Below are positions 1-10,182 of a DNA stretch of 64,000 bases, piece by piece. Under the pieces are notes generated by a model, which searched no databases, was not told the origin of the DNA, and saw only the letters and a program-made list of their open reading frames with translations. This DNA comes from Tetraselmis striata (taxonomy: Eukaryota > Chlorophyta > Chlorodendrophyceae > Chlorodendrales > Chlorodendraceae). The stretch is from assembly GCA_006384855.1 (NCBI GenBank), contig VCJN01001752.1, forward strand, positions 62,001 through 126,000. Reading direction: 5' to 3'. The position numbers and the translations under genes were made by a program. Positions within the stretch are counted from its first letter, which is position 1, and each line of letters opens with the position of its first letter.

Positions 1-1
1 T

Positions 2-1204
2 GCTGCCGAGTACTTTGCGAACAGTAGCCGTGCCGGTGGAACGCTGTCAGTAAAACGACGCACTTATGTAATTGACGAGCCCGCAGCTATCGCTCCTTGG
101 GTTGCGTCACTGCGATCTCGACTGCAGGACGCGTTCGGCTCAGACGAGCTAGGCCAGCGGACGCTGGACCTGCTCTCCAGCTCCCTCAGCGCTCAGACCC
201 TCAAGAGCTACGCCGGCAGGTTGTCTCAGTTCGCTGAGTTCTGCCACGACTCCGAGAACATCAGCCCGCTGGAGGCGACTACTGCTACTGTTGTTCGGTA
301 CGTTGCCTGGATCGGGGAGCGAGGGCACATCGCAGCTAAATCGCTGCAGCCCTACCTGTCTGCCATCAACACCTTCTTCGAGCTGCACAACCTCGTCCCG
401 ATCGCCAAGGACAGCCTACACCTCACTTCAGCAAGGCGTGGGTTAATGTTGCGTCAGCGCCGACTGGACGCTGCCCCTTTGCGTGTCCCTCTGCCTGCGG
501 ATGTAGCTTACCGCTTCGTCTCAAAGGCCGAGCTAATTGTGTCTGCTCCTTACCCAGAGTCCCACCTCGACTACCGAGCCCTCTTGGCCTCGGTCGTCAA
601 CTTCCTGTTCTTTGCCAGGGGCCTTACTGGCGTCTCCTGTCGAGTGCAAGATGTGCATGTCGACACCTACAACATCACCTTGCAGATCTACCGCGAGAAG
701 GGTCGCGCTGGCCGGCGGGGACCCGACGACCTGCGCGTACTTCTCCTTCCAATGTCCGAGCACCCTCGAGTGGCACGTCTCTTGCACCACTTCATCGACA
801 ACGTCCAGTCTGTCCCCCTGGTTACTGTTGGCTTGGCTGCCTCCAACTTCTGGGCTGTCAATGTGGCTGAGCAGTCAAAACCTTGGACTGCGGCTACGAT
901 GTCAGACTGGTTGTCTACAGCAGTCAACCTAGTCAACGCTGCCCCTCCTGCTGGCACTTCCTGGACTTCACACAGTCTACGCAAGGGCGCAGCCTCTGCA
1001 GCGAACGCCATCGGAGCGCCACTGTCCCACATCCGCTACCAAGGCGGTTGGGCCACTAACTCTGATGTCGTTCTCGACTACATCGACCCCAACGTTCTTC
1101 CTTCTCCTGGCGCGTGGTTCTTCTTTGGACACATCGCCCCCCTCCGCCACTTCCAAGTCCAACAGGACTCCGCAGCGGTGGCCTTCCCAGTGCCTCCTTC
1201 ATGA
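2..1204 (+). CDS. Tyrosine recombinase of a DIRS/Crypton-type element (5' end outside window)
   Basis: The frame is open from the left edge to TGA, giving about 400 visible residues, so the true start lies outside. The protein has the tyrosine-recombinase layout: an N-terminal helical core-binding region (about 45-140), then a catalytic domain with R206 (in FARGLTG), K233 (in YREKG), H324 and R327 (HSLRKG), W350 (GGWAT) and the nucleophile candidate Y360 (LDYID). All catalytic positions are present and there is no internal stop. In eukaryotes such enzymes belong mainly to DIRS-like retroelements and Cryptons, where they integrate a circular DNA intermediate. The 28-bp direct repeat just downstream would fit a DIRS-like element with split direct repeats. 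No reverse transcriptase is visible, because the upstream part is cut off. The recombinase call is firm; the element class is inference. Confidence 0.85.
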   Translation, partial: AAEYFANSSRAGGTLSVKRRTYVIDEPAAIAPWVASLRSRLQDAFGSDELGQRTLDLLSSSLSAQTLKSYAGRLSQFAEFCHDSENISPLEATTATVVRYVAWIGERGHIAAKSLQPYLSAINTFFELHNLVPIAKDSLHLTSARRGLMLRQRRLDAAPLRVPLPADVAYRFVSKAELIVSAPYPESHLDYRALLASVVNFLFFARGLTGVSCRVQDVHVDTYNITLQIYREKGRAGRRGPDDLRVLLLPMSEHPRVARLLHHFIDNVQSVPLVTVGLAASNFWAVNVAEQSKPWTAATMSDWLSTAVNLVNAAPPAGTSWTSHSLRKGAASAANAIGAPLSHIRYQGGWATNSDVVLDYIDPNVLPSPGAWFFFGHIAPLRHFQVQQDSAAVAFPVPPS

Positions 1205-1257
1205 CTTGGCGCTACCCCTTCTCCGTCAATCCACCGCTCTCTACGTTCGCTCAAGAC

Positions 1258-1285
1258 TGGCAAAACCAGACTCAACTTTGAAATG
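1258..1285 (+). repeat. 28-bp direct repeat, copy 1, just 3' of the recombinase gene
   Basis: This copy starts TGGCAAAACCAGACTC and ends TTTGAAATG. It lies 54 bp after the recombinase stop and recurs exactly at 1562-1589. A repeated block at this place is what the split direct repeats of PAT/Ngaro/Kangaroo-type retroelements would give (B1 and B2 around A2). Confidence 0.7.
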
Positions 1286-1561
1286 ATCTAAACTAGTTTA
1301 TGGGGTTTCCATCCTTGACCTAACCGCTTTTTAGCTACGAGTGCTGCTCAGTGGTACGGGAACTAGTAACTGTTGTTGCGCCCTTGTTGGGTGCAGCACG
1401 AGTAGACATAAAAGCAGCCAGAACAGCTGAGCCTGCCATCTTCCAGTTTTCGCTGCGTTCCACGCAGCGCCTTCCCTGACTCCGTTTTCCCTCCACGCTT
1501 TCGCTAAACCATCATGCCAATTTCGGCTCTTGACCGTGTAAAACAGCCTGCGCGACCTTTT

Positions 1562-1589
1562 TGGCAAAACCAGACTCAACTTTGAAATG
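1562..1589 (+). repeat. 28-bp direct repeat, copy 2
   Basis: Exact second copy of the repeat at 1258-1285, with 276 bp between the two. If the split-repeat idea is right, the element ends near here and the 276-bp spacer should recur at its left end, outside this window. Confidence 0.7.
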
Positions 1590-2201
1590 TGCACATATTT
1601 CTTTGAACAATTTTCTCCTGATGGAACCAACGTCTGAATGACCCCAGGCAAACCATTTTTGCTGAACAACCCGGATGTTTCCGTACTTTTTTGAAATAAA
1701 TATAACTATAAATAAATAAATATTTCCGATAATGCTGAAGAGATGCATCAGCTGCCATGATTTATCCCCGTTTAAATGATCTGGATCCCGGTAACCTGAT
1801 CTTATGGATATATTTTCCTCCGGCGCCCCTATCTGATAAATCCCGAATCTATTCTCATCCGTATATGGATTATATGGTGCTCGCCCACGGGGTTCCCGTC
1901 TTTGTGAGTCCGGGCGGGGAACTGTATTTAGTTTAATTGCCGAAATTGATCTGTTTAGCTTGTCTTTCGACTTAGTTGGGATGGTGTGGCACTGACCCTT
2001 CCTAGGATCATCTTACCATGTCATCAACTTCTGCCCCGCGCCCGCCTAGGCCACTGCTACAGCCCCAAGAGCATGCTACGGTTATCTGGCAGAATTATTA
2101 CTATTGCTAATGACTTTGCTGAATTACATATTGATCTTCCCAATTATGCCCCAATTTAGGCTATTTAGTCCTTTCGGTGAGTATTTCGTCATTGATGCAG
2201 C
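1590..2201. other. AT-richer spacer without a recognisable gene
   Basis: Composition falls to AT-rich after the second 28-bp repeat, with runs such as AATAAATAAATA near 1700. I see no coding sequence, RNA gene or repeat shared with the rest of the window. Confidence 0.5.
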
Positions 2202-2820
2202 TTGCAGATTCCCTATATTCCCGGCCGCAGGCCTTGCCTTGCCATGCCGAAATATGTACTAGCGAGAGATACGTTACATTTTTTATGCATGGGGCTGGCC
2301 GGTCGGATATCATTGCCGTTTTCTGATCCTCGCCTTTCTGGGCGATCAAGACAAGGCGCAACCCATGCGATTGAGGATGCAGCGCAGCGCCTTTGCGGCG
2401 CCTTTATTGCAATGCGAGAGGCAATGACGAGTCCTTTCGTGACCACCCGGCGCCGTCGCGGAATTCTGACAGAAATTGAGACATGGGCATGCACTGTGCT
2501 TCTACCGTTGGCTACTACTCCGGAGATTTGTATCGAGTGGTATGTGCTAGCTTTCTTTGCTGAACATTGGCATCTCCATCATTATGTGCGCAAAACGACG
2601 GATGCGCGACGGGAGCAAATCTGTGTTCCCTAGGTATTTGCCGCATACGGTCTCGCAATTGGCGACCGCCATGCTTAAGAGGAGAGTGCCCAAACACATC
2701 AACCCCGTGTTTGATGCGAGCGTCGTCAAATATGTGAGCGGATATACAAGCGTGACCTGGTTGAGCTGGGCTGCGTCAATGGAGAGCGGAGCCGTCTTTG
2801 GACTGCGCAACTTTGGTTGA
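2202..2820 (+). pseudogene. Decayed protein-like reading frame, unrecognised
   Basis: One frame is open over 2202-2633 and a second over 2557-2820. Read through a frame change near 2630 they give a continuous, protein-like sequence of about 200 residues (for example AFFAEHWHLHHYV in the first part, DASVVKYVSGYTS in the second). Residue use is balanced, unlike the Arg/Pro-rich shadow frames elsewhere. I do not recognise the family. It may be the remnant of a mobile or virus-derived gene; this is an impression from composition only. Confidence 0.3.
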
Positions 2821-3056
2821 TCTAGTCCAATTCACAGACAACTTTATTTCGCGGGCCACCACTGATGCGGTGATCATTGCCGCCGCGCGAGGGGACTCGC
2901 TCTCGCTCGCTCGCTCGAGGGAGGGGGGGGGGGGGGGGGGGGCAATCGCTCGCGCTCAATCGCTCGAGGGGAGACGGGGGCAGTCACGCAGGCTCGCTGG
3001 TTCGAGGGTAGGGGCAGCGCACTATGCCTCGCGATGTTTTATCGTAGTGTTGTATT

Positions 3057-4175
3057 TTGGAGGCCTGCCCGCCCGCGGCTTTGAGGCCGGCACAATGGAA
3101 TCGACATGGTTCCTCACGCGCGATTGCGCGGCGGGGATTTGATGCAAGGCTGCATATTTTTATGGTCGCACGACCGCGGATGGCCGTGTTTTTTTTCACG
3201 AAGCTCCGCTACGGCACGGCCAAAAGAAACATGCCGGCTCACACCGGCGTTATGGAGCTGGAGCTGCTGCCTCCCGGTTGTGAGCCGCTCTGCTTGTTCC
3301 ATTGGTTTGGCCGATATGCTGCTGCCATGGCTTACGCCGGATGGCCGTTGGTAGTTTTTCATTTCGACCCCTGAAAGTTAGACGTCCTGTCGGATTTCCG
3401 GCGCATGGTATGAGCATTGCCGCCATGAACTTCCATATTAAAAGGACACCTTCGAGCCGCCGGACTGTATGACAGTCACACCTTGTATGGTTTGGAACGC
3501 GGACGTTTGGAGAGTGCCGTTGTTGCGGGAGGTGAGAGCGTTCCACACGTCTCTTGTGGGCGCCATCGCCATGTGAAAAGTACGTTGCGTTATCTGCACC
3601 CTGCCCGCCATCGGGACCGGCTGCATATGAATCTTGGCTCAAAAGACGATGAGGCTACTTTTGAAACCGCATATGAGTATTCCGACCCTTATTTTGAGTC
3701 GCTATACTTCACCACTGTTGATTTGTGCGCAAGTGTGATGGCTTCATTCTCCGTGCCATATTGTGATCCAATCAATGTTGTCCTAAATGACGACTAACGG
3801 TGCAATAACCTCATAATTAGGCTTGGCCTTGAGTGATGCCTTGGCGCCTTGCGCGGAACACGCGCGCATGGCATTAACATTGTCTATTTTGCGCCGGTGG
3901 CGTCTTACTTTGGGGGCGTGAATGCGTCGCGGACCGCGGGGGTGGGGGGGGGGGGGGGGGGCATAGCTTATCACTATTGCCCACCGTCCTGCCATCCATC
4001 CGGGATAATGAGCACCGCGTCGGCACGGTCGTTATTTTTCAGTTGCTTGTTTAACTTAACCTTTTGTAGATGACGCGTGCCACGTTGGAGAATGGTCCGT
4101 TTATCCAGGAGGGCGGTGTGGAAATTGTTGATGTGAACCCCGCCATTGATGTTAAACGAGCCAGAGCATAGCCTG
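3057..4175 (+). other. Run of short unrecognised frames interrupted by a poly-G tract
   Basis: Protein-like frames occur at 3057-3374, 3483-3797 (C-terminal half with FETAYEYSDPYFESLYFTT) and 4070-4170 (ENGPFIQEGGVEIVDVN). They lie in different frames, separated by stops and by a poly-G tract at about 3947-3961. They may be pieces of one decayed gene set with 2202-2820. No family is recognised. Confidence 0.25.
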
Positions 4176-4555
4176 TGTGGGGAAAAAAAGAAATGAACGG
4201 CTGGGCGATGACCTCATCGCCGAGTACATTAGACTATGGGATATCAATGTTGTCGGAGTTTAGCGCTCGTGGTTGGGCCGAGCATTTGCCGCGTCGTCTG
4301 ACCTACTGTATATTATGATTTCCAGGGAACCCCATGGATTGTTTAATTTTTTGGGTTGGTAGAGTTGATGGTGTACATGTTGTACTTGGTTGATCTTGTG
4401 TGAGAAACCCTCCCCATCCCGTGTCTACCCGTGCGCGCTGATGCCGTTTAAAGACCTATCACTGTTCTGAACGCATATGTATATCGGCGAGTTTTTTTCA
4501 AGACTGCCCAGTGTGTTGTGCGGGTAGTGTAGGGTCATATGCCATGATTCTAGTG

Positions 4556-4909
4556 TCAGCAGCATGTTGTTTGGCGACAGACAGTAGATCTTGAGTGATG
4601 TGAACATTGGTAGCAAGAAGGGGGGGGGGGGAGACGCACTCTATTCCCGCATGGGCGTAAGTAAGCATGAAGTCTTGGAAGCTCTCCGCCGTCCAGTTCA
4701 TGGAACATTGTAGACGTTCCACATATGATTATGGCGGGGCGTCCGAACTCACTGGTGATGTTGATGTTCTTCACGTGTGTGTCTTATTCATGTGAGCAAC
4801 ATGCATATACATCGTTTGCAGGTCCACAAGCCTCCCGGATAGTCTCGATATTACACCGTACTGGCCCGTAACCGCGATTTACCACGAAATGGGCTCGTAA
4901 TCCTTGTAT
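4556..4909 (-). pseudogene. Decayed protein-like frame, unrecognised
   Basis: On the minus strand a frame of about 118 codons is interrupted by one TAA (4784-4786). It reads like a real protein: VVNRGYGPVRCNIETIREA before the stop, and NINITSEFGRPAIIICGTS after it. Overlapping minus frames at 4425-4722 continue with protein-like sequence (MFTSLKIYCLSPNNMLL), which suggests further frameshifts. The second half faintly recalls C-terminal parts of double-jelly-roll capsid proteins of algal virus-like elements, but I cannot support that call. Confidence 0.3.
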
Positions 4910-5816
4910 CTACCGTGTAATCACCACTTTACTGCTAGGCTTAGTAGCCGCAATGACGTGCCCGACTCGCCCGCATGTCGTAATGCTACCTCCTACCATG
5001 TTGTGCCATCCGCATAGTTCATTGGATCCACATCGCGCCTTGCGCGTGTACCCGTAATCGTCGCTCCCGGTTTCGCCACACTGTACTTTAACGCCTCACA
5101 AGCTCCGTGACGACGCGACGCCGCCCAATGGTACTGTAGGTCTCAAGCCTTGCTCACGTGGCTAAGCTGCAGTCGCACGGACACCTTACCATACATCGTA
5201 GCAGCCGGAGCGCCAGTCATTAGCGCCCCCTACCAACAATTGCCGCTGCAAGCCGCCGGCGCCGAGTAGTGGTGTGCCATGGGGCAAAGCTACTCCAAGC
5301 GCCGTATTCCTAGTGGCAAGCATGGATGGACCGCTGCCGAGGGGATTCCGGAACCGGTGACCCAGAAAATCCATTGCGTGTGACGCATGCGTCACGAGGA
5401 CTCTTTTCTACGGCAAGCACGGATGGGCGTGCGCCGAGCCGCCCCCGCCCCTGCCCACAACCGCGCCAGTCTCAGCCGGTGTTGATGACGCCTTGCGGTA
5501 GCTGCTGCAACGTACGCCCGTCACGCCTTTGCTCTGTCCGGACCGGGTCAGACCGAAGTGCGGGGTGAGCCGGGTGCATCGATACCGTCGCCGGCGCTAT
5601 CGCCCCCGCTGCCCTCCCCCGCCGCTCTCCTCTCCCCGAAACGAATCGAGCCTCGCACCCAGCGACGGGGAGGGGCGTTCGGTGCTTGTCGTGTGATGGT
5701 GGCTTGGCAGAAAGCATGGCAGCGCAAGAGATGAATGCCGAACTTCAGGTGGGCGATGTCATAACCAAGACGTTCGGGGCGCATGGAGCTTTCTCGGACA
5801 GGTCACCCGCGAGCAT
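4910..5816. other. Spacer, no gene seen
   Basis: Only short frames are present and none looks like a protein. The right part (5400-5680) is GC-rich. Confidence 0.4.
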
Positions 5817-6129
5817 CAGGCCCGCCGCCGTGGCACGACCGGCAGTGGCGCTCCCGGTCGATAACGGATGTAAATAATTTATTCCGCCCGCCCACTGCGC
5901 CCACAATAATCTCGCCGCCAACTGCCGCACGCTATAGCGCTACTATATAGCGTTACTGCGCAGCGATATACAACATCGGGACGCGAGATTATCGGGCTTC
6001 TAGTAGAGCCAAAATCGAGATAGTCCACCGCGGACATAGCGTCGCGATGACGTGTGATATGCGCATTGTGGAGTTTATTACGAGCATGTCGCCACGGAAT
6101 GATTACAAACGAGTGTCATACTAGTAAGA
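5817..6129 (+). repeat. Dispersed repeat R1, copy a
   Basis: This block begins CCCGCCGCCGTGGCACGACC and ends at ACTAGTAAG. It aligns along its length, with small indels, to 52980-53275 on the same strand and to 36531-36800 on the opposite strand. Shared landmarks are CCGGATGTAAAT(A/G)ATTTATT, ATTATCGGGCTTCTAG and GACGTGTGATA. It encodes nothing recognisable and is probably a non-autonomous or decayed mobile element. Confidence 0.75.
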
Positions 6130-7872
6130 TTTTGGGGTAGATACATGGTATCACATGCTAATTACGAGGTTGTCCGGTAGACTAGTGTCAGCGCTGCAAT
6201 TAGAAGCGACACGCGGATAGACATGCAAGCAGGCAGGCGTTCTTGCATGCACATCACTACACCTTGAAGACATTCTTGAACTTCACCTAATTGCTACGTG
6301 GACCAGCTAGGTACACCGACACCTGCTCCCCCATCTTGATATGGGGAACGTCTTCACTACACCCAAAAGAATATCATGTATTGATGTAATGTCAGAGCAT
6401 GGGAGCTGACTATGCTTAAAGTCGCACCCATAACGTCATACACAGAGTGTACATGGGCGCAATCAGTTTATTTTTAATCAATGTTTAGTGACTTGGGCAG
6501 CTTCCCTCCGGCAGAGGCGCGCTGGAGCGCCTCGAGCTCGGTGTCCGTCAGCACGGTGCCGTCTTCTCCGGCGAAGTATGCCTGTCAGTTTGGGACTCGC
6601 AAAATATCCCGGATGCACTGCACCTACGCTTCCACCACTCGCCGCCCTCTCGCGCCCATGTAGTATATAGCTCTCACTTCCTCGCCAACGCGGGGATCAC
6701 TGGTGGAGCGCATGGTTCCATTGATAGTTGAGCATTCGCTGCAAAGTGCCCCATGAAGCTGCAAAGCACTCCATCCCTGTGGATGATTTGGAATAAAAAT
6801 GCACCACAGACAAGCAAATCAGAAAGCGGCGAGATAACCTCTTCCCGTCAACTTGTACATGGAAAGGCCGTCATTGTGATGAAGATGAGCCCCCAAGATA
6901 ATCTTGGTTTTGCCTGTGGTGGGGGTGGTAACATCTTCCTCAATCTGTATGGGCAACGCATGATAACATCCATCACGAAAAAGAAATTGTTAAGATGTAA
7001 TAACAATATGTATGTAACTGCTATTGCAAGACATGAGAGCCCTTTATTAATACGGTGTCGCTCGTTTGCCTGGATGGATAGGGCGTCAAGCGTACGGCGC
7101 GGCTGTGCTGAGGGGCGAGCTCCGCCGTCCGCCAGCCGCGCCCACTACTTGTGTAAAACTAAAATAAAGCCCCCCCCCCCCCCCCCCCCCCGGGGGGGTA
7201 TCTCCAGATCCGCCGATACCTAAAACATATCTTGAAATTGTAACGGCCTTTATTTATATCGGTACACCAAATAAATGCTCGTTATTTATATTTCTTACTG
7301 CATGGGTTGACTGGGGTGGGTCCCGGCTCTGCCGGCATCTACGAGGTGCGCGCATGCATGCTGCGCGCCACTGTCAATGCCGGGACACCTCGCAGTCGCG
7401 CTAAAGGGTCCGCGCGTCGATCCACAAACTCAAGCCAGGAACCCTGTCACACATCGCCACCCGCGCGCCGCAAAAGCCATCGTCGCGACCCCGCGAACGA
7501 GAAGCGCTACAACTGCGCCAGGTCGGCCGCGGGGTCGGACCGCACATTCTGGCGGCTGGCCACCGCCCGACAGCACTGCAGGCAGGTCGCGGCATGCCAA
7601 CCGGAGTCAGCTGGCTTCAGTACGACAGCGCGCAGAGCGCCGACTCGAAGCAGCGCGCGTATCGGCCATCACCCGCAGCAATCTGCGCATGCCGCGCGGT
7701 TTGGGCCCCAGGTACGTCTCCCCGACGAGTGAACCCAGCAGGGGGCGCGAATACACGCGCGCTCCAGCACACACTCCACACCACCGGGTGGAGCTGGCGC
7801 AGTGGAGCCGGCTGGAAAGCTCCGGAGCAGAAGCATGCTAGGCGCGTTCGGCGTGTGCGGGCACTATCCCTA
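6130..7872. other. Spacer with possible 5' exon of the PG-rich gene
   Basis: Mostly without gene signal. A C20/G7 tract lies at about 7171-7197. Near the right end an open stretch stops at a good donor, CCCCAG|GTACGT, after 7711. Another exon-like stretch lies at 8050-8104, and an acceptor-like CCACAG sits just before the proposed start codon at 8244. The PG-rich gene may therefore begin further left than modelled; the phases allow more than one chain, so I did not include these pieces. Confidence 0.35.
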
Positions 7873-8042
7873 GGGTGCCGACGCACCTATAAGAACCGTT
7901 GTCATGAGCCTCAGATTGGGCTTGCATGCAACTTTTAAGAGCGTTTTCACTGGTCGCGCCGCTATAGGTTCACCTACAGCTGACCTCTGGCAGGTAGGCC
8001 AGGCTCTTATTCGCGGTGTTCGTATTTCTGCGTCGGCACCCG
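7873..8042. repeat. MITE family A, full-length copy flanked by TA
   Basis: A 170-bp element with terminal inverted repeats: the left end reads GGGTGCCGACGCACC-TATAAGAAC, and the right end is its imperfect complement ending TGCGTCGGCACCCG. TA dinucleotides flank it (7871-7872 and 8043-8044), as expected for Tc1/mariner-type cut-and-paste. An internal landmark, TGACCTCTGGCAGG (7981-7994), recurs in the other copies. It carries no coding sequence. Confidence 0.75.
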
Positions 8043-8243
8043 TACCCAGCTCGTCCTGGTGGTAGAACTCGAGCAAGGGCAGGCGAAGGTGCACGTGGAG
8101 GTGACTTGCCGTGCCAAGCAGCCCGGAATTCGATGGCCTGACCCCCTCCTTCCCCTCCCCCCCTCTCCTCAACCCCCCCCTCCCCCCACCACCCTCCCCT
8201 CCCCTCGCCCTCGCCCTTGCACCCTGGTTCCACAGGGTTGGAC

Positions 8244-10146
8244 ATGGCTGGTCTAGGTTCGGAAGCCATGCTGGATGCGGATGGCGGCGTGGGGAATGCG
8301 AGGGATACAGCATTTTCGATGGCTGTGATCCAGCCTGAGGTGATAAGCGTAGAGGTGCTTCCGCCGCCGCCGGGCGACAGGGAGGCAGAGGGCGCTGAGG
8401 AGGGGGGCTCCAGCGGGAGTGTGGGCTCCGGCAGCGAGGTGGACAGCCCTGAAGACCAGGCAACAGCGGAGCTCGACGGCAATGCGGCAAGTGAGGTGGC
8501 GGCCGGCAGGTTGCCGAGCCTAGGGACGTGGGGAGTGCCGGGTCGAGGCGAGGCCAGCAAGGAGAGCGCTCGGCCAATGGCAGTCCACACGGTCGGCGCC
8601 TCACCGCACATAGGGCGCCGGAGCCTGGAGACAAGGCCTGCCTCCGGCCAGCCTCGCGAGGTCCCGATCGTGCCCAAGCACGACGGCATTGCGTACAAGA
8701 CGCCCCGGGGTGAGGCAGGCCGGGCGAACGCGAGCGTGAAAGGTATTGGGCGGCAGAGGGGTGGCCGCATGAGCATGGGGGGGGGGGGGGGGATCCGACA
8801 CCACACCCGGCCTCGGTGGGCGCCTGATCTGTACTCACCTTGCCACGCAATCTCTGCCGGTGCACAGCCGCAAGGGAACGCCCCTGCCCGCATCGGACAG
8901 TGAGGCTACTGTGCACCCATGCGGCAAAGCACAGGCCCCTCCACCACAGCCCTCGCCCAGCCTCGCGCCAGCCTTGCTTTGCCCATGTTCCGAAGCGAAT
9001 TTTCAATGGGAGAGCACGCCTGCCTTGGCTGAGCTGTGTGGTTGCTGGCTGCAGGCGTAGTGTACGAGCACATCAGCGTGCCCGCGTCGCCGCGCTTCCG
9101 GTCCAGTCCAATTGGCAAGCCGGGCCCCCCGCTGCCCTCCCCTCGGCACATCGGCGGCGCCGGCTGCGTCAGCGGCAAAGTCGTCCCGCACCTGGACCTG
9201 TCAAACGCTGGCAGCGCAACGGGGGATGAACCTGAGGTCGCCGACACCATGGGGCAAGCGGAGGCAACGGCTGGCGGCAGCCACGAACGGGTGAATGCCG
9301 GCCCCTGCGAGCATCGCGTGCGTGCTCGAGTGCGGCGGCGCCTGGCAGGGAGTGGTGGTAGCGCGCCCAACGGCGCCGCCTCCCCATGATCCCTGCCCTC
9401 ATGCGCGCAAACGGACCTGCCGCTCTGTGGAACCCTTGCTGACATTGCCGCGCCGCTTTCCCAGGCCAAGTTGTCAAGCGCGGAAGCGGCAAGAACCATC
9501 ATCAGCACATGGAGCCCACGCCTGATGGACTCTGTGTGAGGGCTGCCCCCCCCCCCCCCCCCCCCCCCCCCCTCCCCCTGGTTGGCTCTGGTTGAGCCCA
9601 GCCCAGCAGGCAGTGTCTCTAATGCCTGCTGATGGCATCTAGCGGCCGGCCACATGCTGAGACATCCACCCATCCATCCATGCATGCATGCATGCTGGTG
9701 CTGCCGCTCGCCTGTCTGATGTGCCCCATTGCACCTTGCTCCCCGCAGCCCGGAGGAGCTCGTCGCCGGCTCGCCGGGGCCGACCAGCGCACTGCAGGCT
9801 GTGCGCACTCAGCAGGGCCGGTTCACCACCAGAGCCAGGTAGGCCGGCCGGTGTGCGCACTGAGGCGCTGGGAGCCTGCGTGTGCGCATTGCCTTTATAA
9901 TGGAAAGCACCCCGCACCAAATGCCGTCTGATAGAGCCTGCTATGACAAGCGGCTGCTACGTACACTTATAGATGCTATAACTGTACGTGTACGTCTGTG
10001 TATATTTATGCTTGAGCATAGACCTTACAATACTGTATATAATATCATAGGCATACATACATATACTATATCCTATATGTATTAAAAACAAAAAAATATG
10101 TAAATATACCTGTAACATGGGGGTATACCTATGTATACATATACAC

Positions 10147-10182
<36 letters not shown>

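Noticed and set aside
4425..4909. Major capsid protein of a polinton-like virus
   Set aside because: A few phrases recall such proteins, but no diagnostic motif is present and frames change several times. Left as unrecognised.
7870..9006. 378-codon minus-strand open frame rich in Pro/Arg/Ser
   Set aside because: It lies antisense to exon 1 of the PG-rich gene, whose 11-exon chain keeps phase to the stop. The frame owes its length to GC-rich, low-complexity sequence.
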